Below, one piece after another: positions 60,403 through 64,000 of a DNA stretch of 64,000 nucleotides. A program made the position numbers and the translations under genes. The DNA lies in NCBI RefSeq assembly GCF_000158095.2, contig NZ_CM011004.1:1-64000 (forward strand), in the 5' to 3' direction. Under the pieces are notes generated by a model, which saw only the letters and a list, made by a program, of their open reading frames with translations, searched no databases and was not told the origin of the DNA. Position 1 is the first letter of the stretch. Each line of letters opens with the position of its first letter. This DNA is from Roseibium alexandrii DFL-11. GTDB lineage: Bacteria > Pseudomonadota > Alphaproteobacteria > Rhizobiales > Stappiaceae.

Positions 60403-61758
60403 TCAACGATTACTCTCGACCTTGATGTCCAGCATCGGAACGCCCATCAGCCCATGCGAGAAGTGGCTGGTCGGTACGCTCAGGAACATGGCGTCGTCAA
60501 TCCAGTGGTGCTGGATGTGATCGGCTTCCGTGCCCTCCGCGATCGCAACCGTGACCGAGAAGTCACCTGCATGCAGGTACGGCAGCTGGAAGGTGAAGTT
60601 CGCGACCATGTCCTTGCCCGGTTTGATCGTGGCATCCTGATCCTTCAGGGTCAGGAAGGTGTTGTCGCCAAAAAGATTCTGACCCAACCGGTCCTTGATG
60701 TAGAAACCGATGATCGGCATGCCAATCTCGTTGATCGCCTTGGCCGTGACGCGCAGCGTTACGACCTCTCCGCCATAGACAACGGTCTTGCGCGCGCCTT
60801 CCTGGTCAACGACACAGACATCGACGATTTCAGCGCCCTTGTGCCCGGACCAGTCCGCGCCGGGATCAAAATCGAAGACCTTGATCTGGTTGGCATATTC
60901 AGAGTTGCGCAAGAGTTCGTCCCGAGGGTCCACCACAACCTGCGGCTTGATTTCCTCCGGCTCTTCCTTTTCCGCTTCGCCGGACCGGCTGCTGATTTGG
61001 AACGTGCCCTGTTCATCGTTGGCGGAGTTGATACCCGCCATGTAATGGCGGCAGACATCCTTGGCCGGTCCGATCTCCTTGACACGTCCGCCTTCCAACC
61101 AAACTGCCCGGTCACAGAGTTTCGTGGCCGCGGCAATATCGTGTGTGACGAACAGGATCGTGCCGTGTTCCTTGAACCGGTTGATGAAGCGCATGCATTT
61201 CTGCGTGAACGCCGCGTCCCCCACGGATAGGATTTCGTCGATGATCAGGATGTCGGCATCCACATGGGCTGCAACCGCAAAGGCAAGCCGGGCATACATG
61301 CCGGACGAATAAAGTTTGACCGGTTGGCCAATGAAATCGCCGATACCGGCGAAATTGATGATGTCATCATACCGGTCTTCGATTTCCTCTTCGGTCAACC
61401 CGAGGATCGAGGCGGCGAGGTAGACGTTTTCGCTGCCTGTGAATTCCGGATTAAACCCTGCGCCCAGCTCCAGTAGCGCCGCAATCCGGCCGTGGCGTTT
61501 CACGGTTCCGGCGCTTGCTTCCAGAGTGCCGGTCACAATTTGCAGAAGCGTGGACTTGCCCGCGCCATTGCGTCCGAGCAGGCCGAGCGTTTCACCCTTG
61601 CTGACCTTGAACGAGACGTCACTCAGGGCCCAGAACTCACGGAAGTACTTTTTCCGGCCCCGCCACAGCATCTGCTTCAAACGGTCTTCCGGCCGTTCAT
61701 AGATCGTGTAGAACTTGGCCAGGTTGGAGATTTCCAGCATCACCTCATCAGACGACAT
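60403..61758 (-). CDS. wzt: Wzt-type polysaccharide ABC exporter ATPase with carbohydrate-binding tail
   Basis: 451 residues. The ATPase half has Walker A GRNGAGKST at ~62-70, the signature region VKLYSSGMYARLAFAVAAHV and Walker B ILIIDEILSVGDAAF, followed by VTHD. The C-terminal ~170 residues (VTLRVTAKAINEIGMPIIGF; FTFQLPYLHAGDFSVTVAIA) are a Wzt-C beta-sandwich, which recognises the end group of the exported glycan. ATG 61758 (AGAAGGG upstream) overlaps the permease stop by 11 bp. The tail implies that the polymer carries a defined cap, perhaps added by the methyltransferase two genes on. Confidence 0.92.
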   Translation of the reverse strand: MSSDEVMLEISNLAKFYTIYERPEDRLKQMLWRGRKKYFREFWALSDVSFKVSKGETLGLLGRNGAGKSTLLQIVTGTLEASAGTVKRHGRIAALLELGAGFNPEFTGSENVYLAASILGLTEEEIEDRYDDIINFAGIGDFIGQPVKLYSSGMYARLAFAVAAHVDADILIIDEILSVGDAAFTQKCMRFINRFKEHGTILFVTHDIAAATKLCDRAVWLEGGRVKEIGPAKDVCRHYMAGINSANDEQGTFQISSRSGEAEKEEPEEIKPQVVVDPRDELLRNSEYANQIKVFDFDPGADWSGHKGAEIVDVCVVDQEGARKTVVYGGEVVTLRVTAKAINEIGMPIIGFYIKDRLGQNLFGDNTFLTLKDQDATIKPGKDMVANFTFQLPYLHAGDFSVTVAIAEGTEADHIQHHWIDDAMFLSVPTSHFSHGLMGVPMLDIKVESNR

Positions 61759-62545
61759 CTGCAAAGCCCTTCTTCACTTTGTTGAACCACCAGCCGCTGA
61801 ACAGGAAGAACGCCAGCATCAGGCCCGTGATCAGGGCAAGGCCCGGGATGTTTGGGATGTTTCCAAAGAGCGTGATGGCGCGCAGCTGTTCCATCATGAA
61901 AGCGAGGGGATTGAGGTAAATGAAGATCCGGAAACCTTCCGGAATCGCCTGGATCGGGTAAAAGATGGGGCTCAAAAACATGAGCATCGTCACAACAACA
62001 CCGACAAGCTGTTTCAGATCCCGGATGTACATCCCGACCGACGACAGCAGCCAGACCGAGCCCACGACAAAGAGCATGAGCGGAAGCAACACGAGCGGCA
62101 GAAAGATCATCGTCCAGTGTAGTGTTCCAATCAGGACCAGCTGACCGATGAGCAGCAACACATAACTGATCAGAAAGTTGACCAGCGCACCGCCAACCGA
62201 CACCCAGGCGAGTGTGTCCAATGGAAAAACGACCTTCTTGATGTAAGCGACATTTTCCAAAAGCAGGGTCGGCGCGCGGTTCGCACAGTCGGCAAACATC
62301 TGATAGATGATCAGCCCGCAAAACAGGATCAGGGCAAACTGGCCCTTTCCGGTGACTTCCACATTCCAGCGGCTTTGAAAGACCACGCTGAAGACGAATG
62401 TGAATACGAGCAGCAAAAACAGCGGCGTCAACACGGTCCACGCCATGCCGAGCATGGAGCCCCGGTAGCGGGCCTGCAGATCCCGCTTGACCAGGCGCCA
62501 TATCAGTTTCCGATTATCGATAAAGCTCGATAGGATGGAGTGCAT
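61748..62545 (-). CDS. wzm: Wzm-type polysaccharide ABC exporter permease
   Basis: 265 residues, six membrane segments (LGMAWTVLTPLFLLLVFTFV; FALILFCGLIIYQMFADC; ALVNFLISYVLLLIGQLVLI and others), ABC-2 type. The start (IWRLVKRDLQARYRGSMLGM) is typical of O-antigen or teichoic-acid exporters. Together with the overlapping Wzt it moves lipid-linked polysaccharide across the inner membrane. ATG 62545 is the first gene of a four-gene operon. Confidence 0.92.
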   Translation of the reverse strand: MHSILSSFIDNRKLIWRLVKRDLQARYRGSMLGMAWTVLTPLFLLLVFTFVFSVVFQSRWNVEVTGKGQFALILFCGLIIYQMFADCANRAPTLLLENVAYIKKVVFPLDTLAWVSVGGALVNFLISYVLLLIGQLVLIGTLHWTMIFLPLVLLPLMLFVVGSVWLLSSVGMYIRDLKQLVGVVVTMLMFLSPIFYPIQAIPEGFRIFIYLNPLAFMMEQLRAITLFGNIPNIPGLALITGLMLAFFLFSGWWFNKVKKGFADVV

Positions 62546-62924
62546 ATTCCATTTGCCTTAAATGTGCCGGCCGCTGGCCTCAACTCGTTTGGTCAGCCTC
62601 GAACGGTGCCGCACACAGTGACGGTGCAGCTGCTTTTGCCGTGAAAGCCGCGCTTGTCCTTTGTGACGTTCCAAAACACTGCCAGCCATAGCGTCCGGTG
62701 TTCCGGCCCCAGATAGCTAAAACGCCAAGGGTTTGTTTCGACGGCGATATAGCAGGGCTCGGATTGGGACTCAATGTTTGTGATCAGTGGCAGGCAAAAG
62801 AGGGCGGGCGCACCTCGATGTGCGCGGGCTCCCCGCAAGTCCAGTAGACGGGCAAGCAAAAATCTGGAAGGGTTGATGGAATACCATCAAAGCATTTGAA
62901 ATTTCCGCAAAGTTGCCCGCCGAG
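62546..62924. other. Divergent region between wzm and acyltransferase; possible ORF remnants
   Basis: 379 bp between divergent genes. It is expected to carry both promoters. On the minus strand a frame ending at 62593 reads CYIAVETNPWRFSYLGPEHR and on to SSCTVTVCGTVRG with GC-rich third codon positions, and another frame reads DFCLPVYWTCGEPAHIEVRP, stopping at 62784. They lack a normal start codon and I do not know the family; they may be the remains of a broken gene. Confidence 0.35.
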
Positions 62925-64000
62925 ATGATCGCACCTTTTAATCAAAAGTTCTCCGAGGCCTTCGATCCGCGAAGCAACAATTTTGATCTCATCCGTATTG
63001 TCGCCGCCTGCCTGGTGATCTTCAGCCACGCGTTCCCCCTCCTGGCTCTGACTTATGAGCCAATTGCCGAACTCACAAATCATTACGAGACCGGTGGCGG
63101 CTTTGCCGTGAACGCGTTCATTGTCATCAGCGGTTTTCTGATCTGCCGATCTTTGGAGCGGGCGACCATCATTTCTTATGCCTGGTCGCGGTTCTTGAGG
63201 ATCGTGCCGGCTCTTGCCGCTGTAACCCTGGCTCAGATGTTTGTGCTCGGTCCGATCTTCACGACCGTTTCCCTCCCGGACTACTTTTCGAATACGTCCA
63301 CTTGGTCACAGCTGAAGAACCTGACGATCTTCAACATGCAGTTCCGTCTGGAAACGATTTTCATGGATGTGCCGTTTGCCCAGATCGTGAACAATCCGCT
63401 TTGGACGCTTCCGATCGAAAGTTTTTTCTACATCTGTCTGCCGCTCGCGTTTTTTGTCGGCGTGAAGGGCCGGAAGTATTTCTGGCTTGTCCCTGTCAGT
63501 TGTCTCACCGGATTGTACGTCATGGGATTGTCAGGGTGTTCATTCGCCGATCAATGCGGTGCAAGCCTTTGGACCCTCCAACACTACACAACGCTGCGGT
63601 TGGCCTGCTTCTTCTCGCTCGGCGCATCCATCTGGATCTACAGGCACTCAATCCCGCACAGTGGCTGGATTGCAGCCGGTCTTGTTGTCGTCCTGGCGCT
63701 GTTGCCGACGACATACCTGTTTGTGCGCGACGTGGTGTTCGCCGTCTTCTACAGCTATCTCGTCATGTATGCCGGCTGCCTGCCAAAACTGCACATCAAG
63801 ACATATGAGAAGCTGGGAGACCTCTCTTACGGGACGTATATTGTCGGCTGGCCGGTGCAACAGTCGATCCTGACGATCTTCGGGACGAGCATTAATCCCT
63901 ATGTCTTCGGATTGGTCGCGATCCCACCCTCGCTGGTGCTGGCTTACTTTATGTGGAATTACGTCGAGAAACCGGCATTGGCGCTAAAATATCACCCCGT
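62925..64000 (+). CDS. Acyltransferase 3 family membrane protein, truncated by window end
   Basis: 358 codons are inside the window and no stop is reached. It starts at ATG 62925 (MIAPFNQKFSEAFDPRSNNF), with a TTG at 62913 as an alternative. DLIRIVAACLVIFSHAFPLL carries the Arg and His signature of the family, AVNAFIVISGFLICRSLERA follows, and about ten membrane segments are visible. Such proteins O-acetylate surface glycans. The divergent position next to the Wzm/Wzt operon suggests that it modifies the same polymer. It ends ALALKYHP at the edge, close to its likely natural end. Confidence 0.85.
   Translation, partial: MIAPFNQKFSEAFDPRSNNFDLIRIVAACLVIFSHAFPLLALTYEPIAELTNHYETGGGFAVNAFIVISGFLICRSLERATIISYAWSRFLRIVPALAAVTLAQMFVLGPIFTTVSLPDYFSNTSTWSQLKNLTIFNMQFRLETIFMDVPFAQIVNNPLWTLPIESFFYICLPLAFFVGVKGRKYFWLVPVSCLTGLYVMGLSGCSFADQCGASLWTLQHYTTLRLACFFSLGASIWIYRHSIPHSGWIAAGLVVVLALLPTTYLFVRDVVFAVFYSYLVMYAGCLPKLHIKTYEKLGDLSYGTYIVGWPVQQSILTIFGTSINPYVFGLVAIPPSLVLAYFMWNYVEKPALALKYHP

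Overview
The window looks like part of a large secondary replicon (plasmid or chromid) of an alphaproteobacterium of the Rhizobiales/Hyphomicrobiales type. Three things point that way: a complete repABC module (about 39.1-43.8 kb), GC-rich codon use in most genes, and rhizobial-style intergenic palindromes. A marine relative such as Roseibium/Labrenzia would fit, but that is a guess from general resemblance. No rRNA, tRNA, CRISPR array or transposase was seen.

Layout. 0-17.5 kb is a secretion and cell-surface region. It holds the start of a CAP-domain protein, divergent from a type I secretion ABC transporter and its HlyD-type adaptor. Then come an M1 metallopeptidase with a ChaN-PDZ lipoprotein-like partner, a serralysin-type M10 metalloprotease, an abundant-looking RTX/S-layer-like protein, an XRE regulator, an unrecognised 645-residue membrane protein and two GT2 glycosyltransferases. 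17.5-27 kb is a mixed metabolic and signalling region: a PLP lyase with a divergent Lrp regulator, a frameshifted alpha/beta hydrolase, an AraC regulator, a membrane class III adenylate cyclase, a hydrolase, a methyltransferase and a GGDEF-EAL protein. 27.3-39 kb holds a ccdAB addiction module, pyrC (dihydroorotase), two nucleotide-sugar enzymes, a beta-CASP nuclease, a second GGDEF-EAL protein with a solute-binding protein, an AT-rich acyltransferase and a HepT/MntA toxin-antitoxin pair. 39.1-43.8 kb is the replication and partition module: repA, repB, repC, four identical 16-bp palindromes that look like parS, an antisense ctRNA candidate and an AT-rich stretch inside repC that is the likely oriV. 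44.3-64 kb is a polysaccharide region: an SDR-phosphoglycosyltransferase fusion, an O-antigen ligase/polymerase-like protein, a CapD/WbpM-type dehydratase, large glycosyltransferases, a Wzm/Wzt exporter with a carbohydrate-binding tail, and an acyltransferase cut by the window end. Three more secreted repeat proteins and a Nudix hydrolase sit inside it.

How it works together. The type I secretion genes at the left probably export the RTX and metalloprotease proteins; no TolC-type outer-membrane partner is in the window. Four secreted proteins share the same unit of exactly three ~47-residue modules (DUF5648-like), placed at the C-terminus in three and at the N-terminus in one. The polysaccharide region builds, modifies and exports a surface glycan. 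Two c-di-GMP proteins and a cAMP cyclase suggest second-messenger control of surface traits. Two toxin-antitoxin systems and repABC/parS keep the replicon, and pyrC suggests the replicon may carry a core function.
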